This document shows positions 8,718 through 17,341 of a DNA stretch of 64,000 bases, piece after piece. Numbering within the stretch: the first letter of the stretch is position 1; each line of letters opens with the position of its first letter. Source of the DNA: Clostridiales bacterium (lineage in GTDB: Bacteria > Bacillota > Clostridia > Saccharofermentanales > Saccharofermentanaceae); the NCBI GenBank assembly GCA_017428545.1, contig JAFRQR010000020.1, positions 124,001 through 188,000 on the forward strand. The letters are read 5' to 3'. The notes below the pieces were generated by a model. That model was not told where the DNA came from, searched no databases, and worked only from the letters and a program-made list of their open reading frames with translations. The position numbers and the translations under genes were made by a program.

Positions 8718-9347
8718 TCATACTCCTTTCTTCGCTACAACGGAAATCCACGGTTTATTCTCATGATGAGTGACATTCACATCTGAAAAGCCAGCATTCT
8801 TTAGTGCTGCATCGATCTCATATGCCGTGTAGCAATGCATTCCGTCGATGATCTTTTGGAATTTCAAGCTTGTTTCATCTGTACCATCCGATTCATTGAC
8901 GATCAGAAATGTGCCACCGGGCTTTAAGATCTTATATACTTCAGAAAAACATCTCTCTAATCCCGGCCAGAAATAGATCGTTTCAAAAGCCGTGGCCAGG
9001 TCGGTTTTTTCGGAAGGCAGACGCAGATGACTGACATCTCCTTGCTTTACCAGCATTCGTCCGCCCTCGATCCATTTCCGGTTATGTGAAGAGGCTTTTT
9101 TGACCGATACCGGCGAATAGTCGATAGCGATCACATGCGCATTCTGATAACGGTTTGCCAGTTCTCCGGCATTTCTTCCTCCGCCGCAACCGAGATCCAC
9201 GATATCATCCGGTGTGATATTCGGAAGATACGACATCCCCCAGTCAGCAAGTTTGGCATGACCTCCGTTCATTTCGTTCACCATCAGTTTTCCTAAGACA
9301 CCTTCCGGCTTTCGCGTCTGGTTTACAAACTTCTTAAAAAGACCCAT
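8718..9347 (-). CDS. Class I SAM-dependent methyltransferase
   Basis: A 209-residue soluble methyltransferase. Motif I is DIVDLGCGGGRN near residues 51-62, followed by VIAIDYSP (acidic loop binding the SAM ribose) and LKPGGTFLIVNE, the typical methyltransferase strand. I choose the ATG at 9347, eleven bases after AAAGGAG; a TTG at 9356 is too close to that site. It is the first gene of a two-gene unit with the membrane-anchored methyltransferase, with a TACAAT -10 candidate and the GTTAGC repeat at 9396-9411 directly upstream. The sequence is closest in style to UbiE/Cfa-like enzymes acting on small molecules. No substrate can be inferred. Confidence 0.88.
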   Translation of the reverse strand: MGLFKKFVNQTRKPEGVLGKLMVNEMNGGHAKLADWGMSYLPNITPDDIVDLGCGGGRNAGELANRYQNAHVIAIDYSPVSVKKASSHNRKWIEGGRMLVKQGDVSHLRLPSEKTDLATAFETIYFWPGLERCFSEVYKILKPGGTFLIVNESDGTDETSLKFQKIIDGMHCYTAYEIDAALKNAGFSDVNVTHHENKPWISVVAKKGV

Positions 9348-9395
9348 AGTATTCAATGCTCCTTTTTTTCTCTGCAGAGCATTGTATCACATTTG

Positions 9396-9411
9396 GTTAG
9401 CGTTGGCTAAC
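9396..9411. promoter_or_regulatory. Operator-like inverted repeat GTTAGC-N4-GCTAAC (copy 2)
   Basis: A perfect 6-4-6 inverted repeat with spacer GTTG. Read on the minus strand it sits about 8 bases upstream of a TACAAT -10 candidate (9382-9377 region) and so covers the -35 position of the methyltransferase pair. It lies in the 69-base gap between the permease gene and the methyltransferase gene. Confidence 0.75.
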
Positions 9412-9416
9412 TTTTT

Positions 9417-11639
9417 TCACTCTCTGTTTTTCAAAATTTCCGCGGGCGAGATCCGCTTGATCTTTCTAACCAGAAGAGAGCTTACGGCAAAATAGATCAG
9501 TATCACACCGATGGCGATCAGAAGATACAGATACCAGGAGTACGAAAGATTCATCGAGCATGCAACATTTGCGATAAAACTCGGATAGATCGTATCGATG
9601 ATCTTCTTTGCGATCGGGAAAGCCAGTATACCGCCAATGAGGACTACATAGAAGTTCCCGTTCAGATATAGTTTACGGATCTCTCCGGGGCGGTATCCGA
9701 AGATCTTGATCAGTGAGATACCCATCGTAGAACGGTCGATCATGACGGCGAGCATCAGATACATCACCACCATGAAGATCACCGATCCGGCAGAAAGAAG
9801 AGTTACCGTAAGCGGTGCCATCGTCTCCAGGAAAATGGATGAGCTCTTCTCGATATCCTGCTTGGTTGTCACGGAATAGAGCCGGCTTTCCTCGATAGGA
9901 AGAGCTGCATCTGAATATACGGCATTAAAGTAATCTTCCTTCTCACCGAAGAGTTCCCGCATACTTGCTGTATCCATAAAGATGGTAAAGCCGACGGAAT
10001 ACTCGCTGATGCCGGTAACGGTAAAGGTATACTCCATATCTTCCACCGAGTCGGTAAGAGAGATCTCATCTCCGACCTTATAGCCGTATCTTTGCACCAT
10101 GGAACGGTTGATCACGCACTTATTCTTCCCGTTTTCCGGATGGGCATCGAAGTACCGGCTTTCGCCGTCGATTCCGATGACAGATACATCCAGTGTATAT
10201 CCGAGGCAGTCGATAGAAAGGTTCTTCACAAAAGTGGCTTCCCCGCCTTCCGGTGCCTTCTCATCCGGATATTTATACAGATACATGTATTCATATCTTG
10301 TATCTTCCGTATTCTTTTCCTTCACGGATGAACAGAGCACATACGTATTGATGCCGAGGGAGACGATCATAAAGGTGATCAGCATCCCGACCACGATCGT
10401 GAACGCCGAGCGCTTTTCGCGAAGAAGCTGGCGGATGCTAAAGAGCGCGCTGAAGTTCTTCACCTTGAGATTCACCTGCTTGTAGCTTCCGGCCGTCTGT
10501 TCGTTTCGAAGAAGAGACAGAGCGGTCTTGGAAAGTTTACGGTTTACTGTCCAGAGATTGACGATCAGACAGATGAAAGGAGGCAGCACCGCTCCGTAAA
10601 TGATCAGGTAAGGGGCATATACGATCGGAAACTGTGGAATCGAAAAGTATTCGTAATGGGTCCGTCCCATAAAACCGACTCCCAGCGGCGAGAATCCGGC
10701 CAGAAGGCCGAGGAGTCCGCCCATAAGCGAAGTCACTGTCGGAAGGATCACATAATGTGCTAAAAGATTTCTCTTTTTGACTCCGAGAGCGTATAGGGCA
10801 CCGATCACCGGCTGTTCTCTTTCGATCTGGTGAACGACAAACACTGAGATCACGTAGGCGAAGAGGAACAGCACGATCACACCGGCGATCAATCCTACCT
10901 TTTTATCCATGATGACATCTCCTGCCGCGCCCTCGATACGGATGTTGTCCTCATAGGTCACAAAGGAAGTCAGTCCTTCGATCCGGTCTTTCAGCTCATC
11001 GGAGGTCTCACTTCCGAGGCGATACGCATAGGTATATGTCTCTACTTTCTCCGGAAGATCTTCTGTCAGTTTTCTGTAGCCTTCCTTTGAAACGAACATG
11101 ACGCCGAAACTCTCCGCATCTACGGCAGGTGAGGCAAATGTCTTCAGCATCTGGTCATAGTCCGGAACAGAACCGGTTCCAACTACGGAAAAAGCACTGT
11201 TCTCGATCGTGATGAGATCTCCGATAGAAAGATCGTGGACACGGGCATAGTTCTTTTCGAGTACCACTTCATTTTCAGAAGAAGGAATGCGGCCTTCATC
11301 AAGCATGATCAGATCGATCTGTTCTCTTACGGCAAATACGCGAAGTTCCGATCCGTCGCCGGCACGAAGATCCACGGAAAACATCTTCTCAATGCTTGTT
11401 CCCTTCGAGGTGATCTCCTTTTCTTTTTCTTCACTCAGCGGAAGGAAAACAGAAAACTGTCCGTCTTCCACCTGATTCTTTTCTTTCCATTTTTCTGTTC
11501 CGTCAATAATGATCTCAGCCGATCCAACTATTCCGACCTCAATGTAAATCCCCAGGAAGATCATGAACATCAGCGCCAGATAACGGCCTAAGTTCGATTT
11601 CAGATCCCGAAGGAGTCTTTTATTCAATACACGATTCAT
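9417..11639 (-). CDS. FtsX-family ABC transporter permease
   Basis: A 740-residue membrane protein with the FtsX/MacB permease layout: an N-terminal helix (about residues 17-40), a large extracytoplasmic domain, three helices with the first FtsX domain (about 250-370), a second extracytoplasmic domain after residue 420, and a final three-helix FtsX domain ending in ISPAEILKNRE. The two FtsX domains make it a long, duplicated type as in Firmicutes peptide or lipoprotein-type exporters. Its ATG overlaps the last base of the ATPase stop. Such pairs either export substrates or act as mechanotransmitters. The GTTAGC element at 12370 and the TetR gene upstream suggest control by metal and perhaps by a ligand. 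Confidence 0.9.
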   Translation of the reverse strand: MNRVLNKRLLRDLKSNLGRYLALMFMIFLGIYIEVGIVGSAEIIIDGTEKWKEKNQVEDGQFSVFLPLSEEKEKEITSKGTSIEKMFSVDLRAGDGSELRVFAVREQIDLIMLDEGRIPSSENEVVLEKNYARVHDLSIGDLITIENSAFSVVGTGSVPDYDQMLKTFASPAVDAESFGVMFVSKEGYRKLTEDLPEKVETYTYAYRLGSETSDELKDRIEGLTSFVTYEDNIRIEGAAGDVIMDKKVGLIAGVIVLFLFAYVISVFVVHQIEREQPVIGALYALGVKKRNLLAHYVILPTVTSLMGGLLGLLAGFSPLGVGFMGRTHYEYFSIPQFPIVYAPYLIIYGAVLPPFICLIVNLWTVNRKLSKTALSLLRNEQTAGSYKQVNLKVKNFSALFSIRQLLREKRSAFTIVVGMLITFMIVSLGINTYVLCSSVKEKNTEDTRYEYMYLYKYPDEKAPEGGEATFVKNLSIDCLGYTLDVSVIGIDGESRYFDAHPENGKNKCVINRSMVQRYGYKVGDEISLTDSVEDMEYTFTVTGISEYSVGFTIFMDTASMRELFGEKEDYFNAVYSDAALPIEESRLYSVTTKQDIEKSSSIFLETMAPLTVTLLSAGSVIFMVVMYLMLAVMIDRSTMGISLIKIFGYRPGEIRKLYLNGNFYVVLIGGILAFPIAKKIIDTIYPSFIANVACSMNLSYSWYLYLLIAIGVILIYFAVSSLLVRKIKRISPAEILKNRE

Positions 11640-12340
11640 CAGAGATCCTCCAATTCCGCGGCAGGAGTCCGGACTTCATTTTCGTAGTCTTTTCTGATCA
11701 CGCCGTCTTTTAGTAGGATCACCTTATGCACCATGTTTTTGATGGAGTTATTGTGGGTAACGATCAGCATGGTGGTATTGTATTTGGCATTGATCTTCTC
11801 AAGAAGAACCAGAATATCCCTGGAAGTCTTTGAATCCAGTGCTCCCGTCGGCTCATCGCAAAGAAGGAGCTTCGGGTTCTTGATCAGGGCTCTGGCGATC
11901 GCGCACCTCTGCTGCTGTCCGCCACTTAACTGGGACGGAAACTTATTCTGATGCTCCGTCAATCCCAGCGTATCCAGAAGCTCATCCAGATCCAGCGGAT
12001 CTTCCGCAATATGCTGACAGATCTGGATATTCTCCCGAACGGTCAGATTCGGTACCAGGTTATAAAACTGGAACACAAATCCCAGGTTCTCTCTTCTGTA
12101 CTCGGACAGCGCCATCGGCTTTAATCCGAAGATCTCTTTTCCTTCGACTTTCACAGATCCGGAATCCATCGTATCCAGACCTCCGATACAGTTCAGAAGT
12201 GTCGATTTACCGGAACCGCTGGTTCCCTGGATCACGCACATCTGCCCTTTCTCCACACTGGTACTGATCCCTTTCAGCACCTGAATATAACTCCCGTTTT
12301 CTCCGTAGCTCTTCTTCACATCTTGAATCGTCAAATACAT
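11639..12340 (-). CDS. ABC transporter ATPase, MacB/LolD type
   Basis: A 233-residue ATPase that partners the FtsX-type permease. Walker A GTSGSGKSTLLN, signature LSGGQQQR and Walker B LLLCDEPTGALD are complete, and the Q-loop FQFYNLVPNLTV is typical of the MacB/LolD branch. I place the start at the ATG at 12340, eleven bases after GGAG; the frame extends to 12364 but that extension contains the ribosome binding site. The stop overlaps the permease start by one base. A TATAAT lies about 25 bases upstream of the start, with the GTTAGC-type repeat between it and a TTAACA. Confidence 0.92.
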   Translation of the reverse strand: MYLTIQDVKKSYGENGSYIQVLKGISTSVEKGQMCVIQGTSGSGKSTLLNCIGGLDTMDSGSVKVEGKEIFGLKPMALSEYRRENLGFVFQFYNLVPNLTVRENIQICQHIAEDPLDLDELLDTLGLTEHQNKFPSQLSGGQQQRCAIARALIKNPKLLLCDEPTGALDSKTSRDILVLLEKINAKYNTTMLIVTHNNSIKNMVHKVILLKDGVIRKDYENEVRTPAAELEDL

Positions 12341-12369
12341 TGCTGTCGCTTCTCCTTCACACATTATAT

Positions 12370-12385
12370 GTTAGTTATTGCTAAC
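12370..12385. promoter_or_regulatory. Operator-like inverted repeat (copy 3), GTTAGT-N4-GCTAAC
   Basis: A 6-4-6 inverted repeat with one mismatch in the last position of a half-site. On the minus strand it lies directly upstream of TATAAT (revcomp at 12364-12369 region), in the position of the promoter spacer for the ABC transporter genes 12340-9417. Confidence 0.65.
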
Positions 12386-12450
12386 CCTGTTAAATAGTTG
12401 TACCATTTTCTGTTATCACGGGTCTCACGCCCCTCGGATACTTTTTCTCC

Positions 12451-13071
12451 TTACTTTTCCTTATCTTCGAGAATGTAGTTCATCCATCCGAGGATCAGAT
12501 GATCCATCGCCGGCTTCATGAACCGTAACGCCTGTTTCTCATCTTTTTCGTGAGACAGGAGATGGACGAATGTCATGATCGAAAGATGCGAGAGCCAGTG
12601 GACCATCGGACGATTCAGCTGTTTCCCGGGAACTGAGTTGGCATAGTTCTCCGCAAGTCCCATGAAGTTCTTCTCGATCATCCCGATAAACTCATCTACC
12701 ACATGCTCATATTTCGAGCCGGCCGATTTCGAGATCAGGAGAGTCACCGCATCGTGGTTCTGATAAAGAACATGGATCAGTTCTTCGACAAAAGGATCGT
12801 GGTCACCGGGCTTATGGACATAGGTCGCCAGATCTTCTTCCATATCTTCCTGAAGGTGATGGATAAGCGCGCCCAACACGCCCTGATAGGTAGGTTCCAC
12901 CAGTGCCGAAAAAAGGCCGTCTTTATCTTTAAAGAAGAAATAGACTGCTCCGGTCGTCACCCCTGCTTTACTGCAGATCTGACGAAGCGAGGCATTCTGA
13001 AAGCCCTTCTCCATGAACTCTTCTTTCGCACAGGAAAGAAGCTTTTCTCTCGTTTCTTTTTCGTTTTTCAT
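12451..13071 (-). CDS. TetR-family transcription regulator
   Basis: A 206-residue regulator with an N-terminal TetR helix-turn-helix (ASLRQICSKAGVTTGAVYFFFKDK near residues 25-48) and a helical ligand-binding domain. The ATG at 13071 is chosen because GAGG lies six bases upstream; a GTG at 13083 is also open. It precedes the FtsX-type ABC transporter genes in the same direction with a promoter in between, so it may autoregulate and also control that exporter. A 22-bp near-perfect palindrome 31 bases upstream of the start (13102-13123) is the likely binding site. The ligand is unknown. Confidence 0.9.
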   Translation of the reverse strand: MKNEKETREKLLSCAKEEFMEKGFQNASLRQICSKAGVTTGAVYFFFKDKDGLFSALVEPTYQGVLGALIHHLQEDMEEDLATYVHKPGDHDPFVEELIHVLYQNHDAVTLLISKSAGSKYEHVVDEFIGMIEKNFMGLAENYANSVPGKQLNRPMVHWLSHLSIMTFVHLLSHEKDEKQALRFMKPAMDHLILGWMNYILEDKEK

Positions 13072-13088
13072 GATCATCCTCACAAAAT

Positions 13089-13123
13089 GCGTTATTTACA
13101 TAACGCTGTTACGTAACACCGTT
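13089..13123. promoter_or_regulatory. Overlapping palindromes, likely TetR operator
   Basis: Two palindromes overlap here. GCGTTA-N6-TAACGC covers 13089-13106. A longer one at 13102-13123 has core TGTTACGTAACA (perfect, 13107-13118) and flanks AACG/CGTT with one mismatched pair. They lie just upstream of the TetR gene (start 13071), the usual place for autoregulation. Confidence 0.7.
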
Positions 13124-13173
13124 ATCTTACTTCTGTGATACGAGATTGTCAACACCGTTTTCATCCAGTTTTT

Positions 13174-13217
13174 TATACCAGAATGGTATAGGACCCATTC
13201 CGTCCGGATGATATAAT
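13174..13217 (+). promoter_or_regulatory. Inverted repeat plus -10 upstream of the ACT-MBL gene
   Basis: TATACCA-GAA-TGGTATA is a perfect 7-3-7 inverted repeat at 13174-13190. A consensus TATAAT follows at 13212-13217, 61 bases before the ATG at 13278. The -35 region would fall at the right end of the repeat and has no good TTGACA, so the repeat may be an activator or repressor site. No regulator can be assigned. Confidence 0.5.
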
Positions 13218-13277
13218 GAGTCAACCGATTCCGGAAAATGACTCTTCAGAGCATTTTATAGTCGAGGAGAAAGAGCT

Positions 13278-14705
13278 ATGAATAAGACTTTCGTTACAAA
13301 AATGCCCAACCATATCGGTGCTTTTCTAAAGGCAAGCCGCTGTTTCGCTTCTCTTGGGATCAACATTACCCGCGTCAGCTACAATAAAGCCGTGGACTCC
13401 CATATGCTCTTTATCGATGCCGAGGGTACGCCGGAACAGCTTTCTAAAGCAACGGAAGAACTGACTGCGATCGGATATTTGCAGTGTGACGAAGAAGACA
13501 GAAGCGTCGTTCTTCTCGAGTTCAAGCTTAAGGATGAACCTGGAAGCGTTACATCGGTACTGGAACTGATCAGTGCCTATAGCTTCAACATCTCCTATAT
13601 CAGCTCCCAGGAAAACGGAACCGAATACCAGCTTTTTAAGATGGGGCTGATCGTGGATAAGCAGGACCGGATCAAGGAATTCATCGAAGAGGCAAAGAAA
13701 CTCTGCGATGTCCGCCTGATCGACTATAACCATGCCGATAAGATCTACGATAACAGTATCTTCTACCATACCTTTTTGGATGAACTGAGTTCTTCCATGG
13801 AGATCTCTCCTGACTCGAAAAATGAACTTCTGATCAATACGAATCTGGCTATGCAGATCCTGGATGAGACTGGCGTTTCCCCATATCGGACGTTTGACAG
13901 CATCAGCCGGTTTGCCGAATTACTGGCACTTTCCAGAAAGTCTTCCTTCGAACCCAGGATCACGGAACACAAGATCTCAGACGACACGGTCATCACGCTC
14001 ATAGAACCGCCATGCGGAAGTAATACAGCCATTATCCGAAGCGGAAACGAATACCTGTTCATCGATACCGGCTATGCGTGCTATCAGGAAGAGATGCTGG
14101 AGATTTTTAAGAAGCTGATCCCGGATTTCGACACAGTCAGAAAGATGGCCCTGATCACTCATGCTGACGTGGATCACTGCGGACTTCTTCCTCTCTTTGA
14201 TGAGGTTTATGCCAGCGCCAAGAGCGCTGCCTGCATCCGCCTCGAGTACGAAGGTAAAGACGGGTATCGAGAGGTCAATCCTCTCCACAAACCCTATGTC
14301 CGAATTTGCAAAGCTCTGACTTCCTACACTCCGGTATCCCCGGAGAAGATCACGGTCATCGGAGATGACCGTGAGATCCGTCATCCGCTCGAACAGACCG
14401 GATTCTTCGATTTCGGCGATCTGCACTTCGAACTTTACGAAGGCTGCGGCGGTCACCTCAAAGGCGAGACCGTCCTTCTGGATTATGAGCACCACATCGC
14501 TTTTACCGGCGATATCTTCGTAAACCTCAAGGATATGACTCCCCGCCAGCTGCAGTATAATACTTATGCGCCGATCCTGATGACTTCCGTAGATACGGAT
14601 AAGGATCTCTGCACCGAAGAACGGCAGGCGCTTTTCCAGCGGCTGGGAACCGGGTCCTGGCAGATCTTCGGCGGACACGGCGGCAAGAAAGAGTATAATG
14701 TCTAA
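13278..14705 (+). CDS. Tandem ACT domains fused to a metallo-beta-lactamase domain
   Basis: A 475-residue protein. Residues 1-70 and 74-150 look like two ACT domains (NHIGAFLKASRCFASLGINI and DEPGSVTSVLELISAYSFNI), small ligand-binding folds that often sense amino acids. After a linker, residues 230-475 form an MBL-fold hydrolase: THADVDHCG near residue 294 supplies the H-x-D-x-D-H-type motif, GGHLKGETV and FTGDIF supply later metal ligands. ACT-MBL fusions are unusual. The protein has no signal peptide and should be cytoplasmic. AGGAG lies eight bases before the ATG. The downstream methyltransferase follows after 60 bases on the same strand and may be co-transcribed. The hydrolysed substrate is unknown. 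Confidence 0.85.
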   Translation: MNKTFVTKMPNHIGAFLKASRCFASLGINITRVSYNKAVDSHMLFIDAEGTPEQLSKATEELTAIGYLQCDEEDRSVVLLEFKLKDEPGSVTSVLELISAYSFNISYISSQENGTEYQLFKMGLIVDKQDRIKEFIEEAKKLCDVRLIDYNHADKIYDNSIFYHTFLDELSSSMEISPDSKNELLINTNLAMQILDETGVSPYRTFDSISRFAELLALSRKSSFEPRITEHKISDDTVITLIEPPCGSNTAIIRSGNEYLFIDTGYACYQEEMLEIFKKLIPDFDTVRKMALITHADVDHCGLLPLFDEVYASAKSAACIRLEYEGKDGYREVNPLHKPYVRICKALTSYTPVSPEKITVIGDDREIRHPLEQTGFFDFGDLHFELYEGCGGHLKGETVLLDYEHHIAFTGDIFVNLKDMTPRQLQYNTYAPILMTSVDTDKDLCTEERQALFQRLGTGSWQIFGGHGGKKEYNV

Positions 14706-14765
14706 AAGCGGACAGGCAAATCGAAAACGACCTTTAGGTGATCGGATGAAATCGGAGAAGACCAT

Positions 14766-15575
14766 ATGGCTACAGATAATCGAAAAGAACTGGGCGGCAC
14801 TTTTGATACAGCGGTATCTCTCTATGAGAAGATGCTTCCCGGCTATGTGGATGAACTATATAAAGCGATCTTCGACTATGTTTCCATCGACGAGAAAAGC
14901 TCGGTAGTAGAAGTCGGAAGCGGAAGCGGACAGGCAACTCTCCCTATCCTTAAGACGGGCTGCGCACTTACAGCTGTAGAATATGGCGAGAACTTCTCCA
15001 CGCTTCTCAAGGACAAGTTTAAAGAGTTCAGTAAATTCAAAGTCCTCACCGGGAAATTCGAAGACGTGGAACTGGAAAAAGGAGCTTACGATCTCATCTT
15101 CTCTGCCACCGCGTTTCACTGGGTGCCGGAAGAGATCGGGTACCCTAAGGTATATTCACTTCTGAAAGAAGGCGGTGCTTTTGCCAGATTTGCCAACCGT
15201 CCCAGAAACAGTAAAAACGATCCCGAACTCGCGGAAGAGATCGATGCGATCTATGAAGAACACTACAACAAATTCTATGGCATCAGATCCGGCTCTAAGA
15301 CTTTATTTTCCGAAGATATCGCACGGGAGATCTCGCAGATCCCGAAAAAATACGGGTTTACCGATATCACGTATCACCTGTTTCACAGAGAAAGAGTCTT
15401 CACTGCGAAAGAATACATCCAGCTTCTCGGCACCTACTCGGATCACATCGCCATCGAAGAAAGCATCCGCAAAGTGTTTTTCAGTAGAATCGAGGAAGCG
15501 ATCCTCCGCCACGGCGGCTCGATCACGAGCAGCGACACACTGGACCTGGAACTTGCAAGAAAACCCCGCCGATAG
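14766..15575 (+). CDS. Class I SAM-dependent methyltransferase
   Basis: A 269-residue methyltransferase with motif I VVEVGSGSGQAT near residues 46-57, then LTAVEYGENF (acidic ribose-binding residue) and LIFSATAFHWVPEE, a stretch typical of the trans-aconitate/UbiE-like superfamily in Firmicutes. The C-terminal part is helical and basic (ARKPRR end). GGAGAAG lies before the ATG. It follows the ACT-MBL gene and converges with the carbonic anhydrase gene, which ends at the next base. Substrate not known. Confidence 0.88.
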   Translation: MATDNRKELGGTFDTAVSLYEKMLPGYVDELYKAIFDYVSIDEKSSVVEVGSGSGQATLPILKTGCALTAVEYGENFSTLLKDKFKEFSKFKVLTGKFEDVELEKGAYDLIFSATAFHWVPEEIGYPKVYSLLKEGGAFARFANRPRNSKNDPELAEEIDAIYEEHYNKFYGIRSGSKTLFSEDIAREISQIPKKYGFTDITYHLFHRERVFTAKEYIQLLGTYSDHIAIEESIRKVFFSRIEEAILRHGGSITSSDTLDLELARKPRR

Positions 15576-16133
15576 TTACACGTCAAACGCCACTGTGCCG
15601 TCTTCGATCCGATAGATCGCGCCGACGACCTTCAGTCCGGTTTCCTCGTCTTTCTGGATCAGAAGACTGGACTTTATGATCTCCACACTTCTTCTCACAT
15701 TGAGAAGGGCCGCCTGATAATCGTTGGTTTCATTTCCGATCGCCTGCTTGATCTCATCGGTGATGAACTTGATGTAGCCCTCCGGATCATGGTGGATCGC
15801 CGCCGTAACGGCACCACACTGGGTATGCCCGAGCACAACGATCAGATTCGTTCCCAGGTGCCCTGCCGCATATTCGATACTTCCCAGCTGATGATCGTCG
15901 ATCACATTTCCGGCCACACGTATCGTAAACAGATCTCCGATGGCCGCATGGAAGATCCTCTCCGGGATCACGCGGGAATCTGAGCAGCCGATAATAATGG
16001 CATACGGCTCCTGCCCGTTCTTCGCGAAATGCTCCAGCGTCGTCGGAGATACATCCATCTGAAAAGCATCCGCGGCAACATATTGCTTATTTCCCTCTTT
16101 TAGACGTTTGATTGCTTCTTCTGCCGAGATCAT
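15576..16133 (-). CDS. Beta-class carbonic anhydrase
   Basis: A 185-residue beta carbonic anhydrase, which interconverts CO2 and bicarbonate in the cytoplasm. Zinc ligands are in GCSDSRVIPE (Cys, Asp-Arg dyad) and GHTQCGAV (His and Cys), with the usual spacing of about 55 residues. The length fits the family. An AAGGAG lies eight bases before the ATG. It converges tail to tail with the methyltransferase gene with no space between the stops. No partner genes are evident. Confidence 0.95.
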   Translation of the reverse strand: MISAEEAIKRLKEGNKQYVAADAFQMDVSPTTLEHFAKNGQEPYAIIIGCSDSRVIPERIFHAAIGDLFTIRVAGNVIDDHQLGSIEYAAGHLGTNLIVVLGHTQCGAVTAAIHHDPEGYIKFITDEIKQAIGNETNDYQAALLNVRRSVEIIKSSLLIQKDEETGLKVVGAIYRIEDGTVAFDV

Positions 16134-16157
16134 TGGGATTCTCCTTCGCTGTCTTTG

Positions 16158-17198
16158 TTACTCTCGCTTTTTCACATCTAATTTGGTTTTGTTTGCAGAG
16201 ATCGTTTCTTCCCTTATTTTTCTCATCCTCGACCACACATTATCTCCGTAATTACTGAGCAGGACCGTTATCATTCCATTGTTGGGATTATATTCAGAGA
16301 TGGCGCTTATTCCATCGTCACACCCCTGCATATACACATAGTCCTTCCCTTTGGGATTGTCAATGATCCAGACTCCATAACCGTAATACCCTTCTTCCGG
16401 GTCCTTCCCGTCCCCGCTCTGCTTAGAAAACATCTGCGTTACCATCTGCTCAGATAGAAGCTTGTGTTCAAGAAGGCCTGTCCAGAACTTTACAATATCT
16501 TCCACAGTTACGAATGCACCACCGTCACCTGTGCCTTTAGCACCGACTGAATATATATTTGTACGGTAATCATCTGTATCAGGACAATAGATGTAACTGT
16601 TTGCACATTTCGATGGGAGCTTATCGAAAGAATAATAACCCGTATTACTCATGCCGCATCTGTCGAAAACATTCTGCTTAAGATAAACATCAAAATCCAT
16701 ACCGATAATCTTTTCGATGATCAATGCGAGTAAAACATATCCGGAATTATTGTACTGAAACTTCTCTCCTCTGCTGTACATCATCGGCTTATCGATAAAC
16801 AGGGGCAGCATATCTTTGTTATGTCTGATCCTGTAATTGGGATAATCGGTCCACAATTCCTCATAATCATCCATTACCGATTCATCAAAATAATCCGGGA
16901 CACCGGATGTGTGATTCAAAAGCTGTCTCACTGTAACGCAGGGATCGATGTCTTTCAGATCAAAATCCAGGATCTTGCCGATAGTATCTTCGAATCCCAG
17001 TTTCTCTTCTTCAATCAGCTGAAGGATGCCCACAGCTACAAAAGTCTTGCCCATAGATGCAGATGCAAATCTGGTATCGAACGTATTCGGGATCTCATTT
17101 GCCAGATCAGCAAAGCCGCCGCTGTAATTCAGCAGAACTTCGCCGCCTTTAACTATATATGCATTTCCTCTGAAGTCTTTATCCATCACCATAGTCAT
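16158..17198 (-). CDS. Serine hydrolase, beta-lactamase class C/penicillin-binding type
   Basis: A 346-residue protein of the beta-lactamase-related family (PF00144). The catalytic SxxK tetrad is SMGK near residue 48, the YxN motif is YNN (FQYNNSGYVLL) near residue 150. LLNHTSGVPDY is the family hallmark between them. No signal peptide is visible at the N-terminus MTMVMDKDFRGNAYIV, so it may be cytoplasmic, and it should not be called a resistance enzyme: most relatives are esterases or D-aminopeptidases. It lies in a run of leftward accessory genes. Start chosen as the first ATG; one at 17189 is possible. Confidence 0.88.
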   Translation of the reverse strand: MTMVMDKDFRGNAYIVKGGEVLLNYSGGFADLANEIPNTFDTRFASASMGKTFVAVGILQLIEEEKLGFEDTIGKILDFDLKDIDPCVTVRQLLNHTSGVPDYFDESVMDDYEELWTDYPNYRIRHNKDMLPLFIDKPMMYSRGEKFQYNNSGYVLLALIIEKIIGMDFDVYLKQNVFDRCGMSNTGYYSFDKLPSKCANSYIYCPDTDDYRTNIYSVGAKGTGDGGAFVTVEDIVKFWTGLLEHKLLSEQMVTQMFSKQSGDGKDPEEGYYGYGVWIIDNPKGKDYVYMQGCDDGISAISEYNPNNGMITVLLSNYGDNVWSRMRKIREETISANKTKLDVKKRE

Positions 17199-17341
17199 TT
17201 TCTTAGCCTGTTATCCTGCTGATTATTTTGACTAAGGTTCGCTCCTTAGACAAGATAATTATATCATCCGGGAAAAGAACGCTTAGTCTGATTTATTCAG
17301 GAGATAACTTACCATCACATCATCCCGGCAATTGGAATGTG

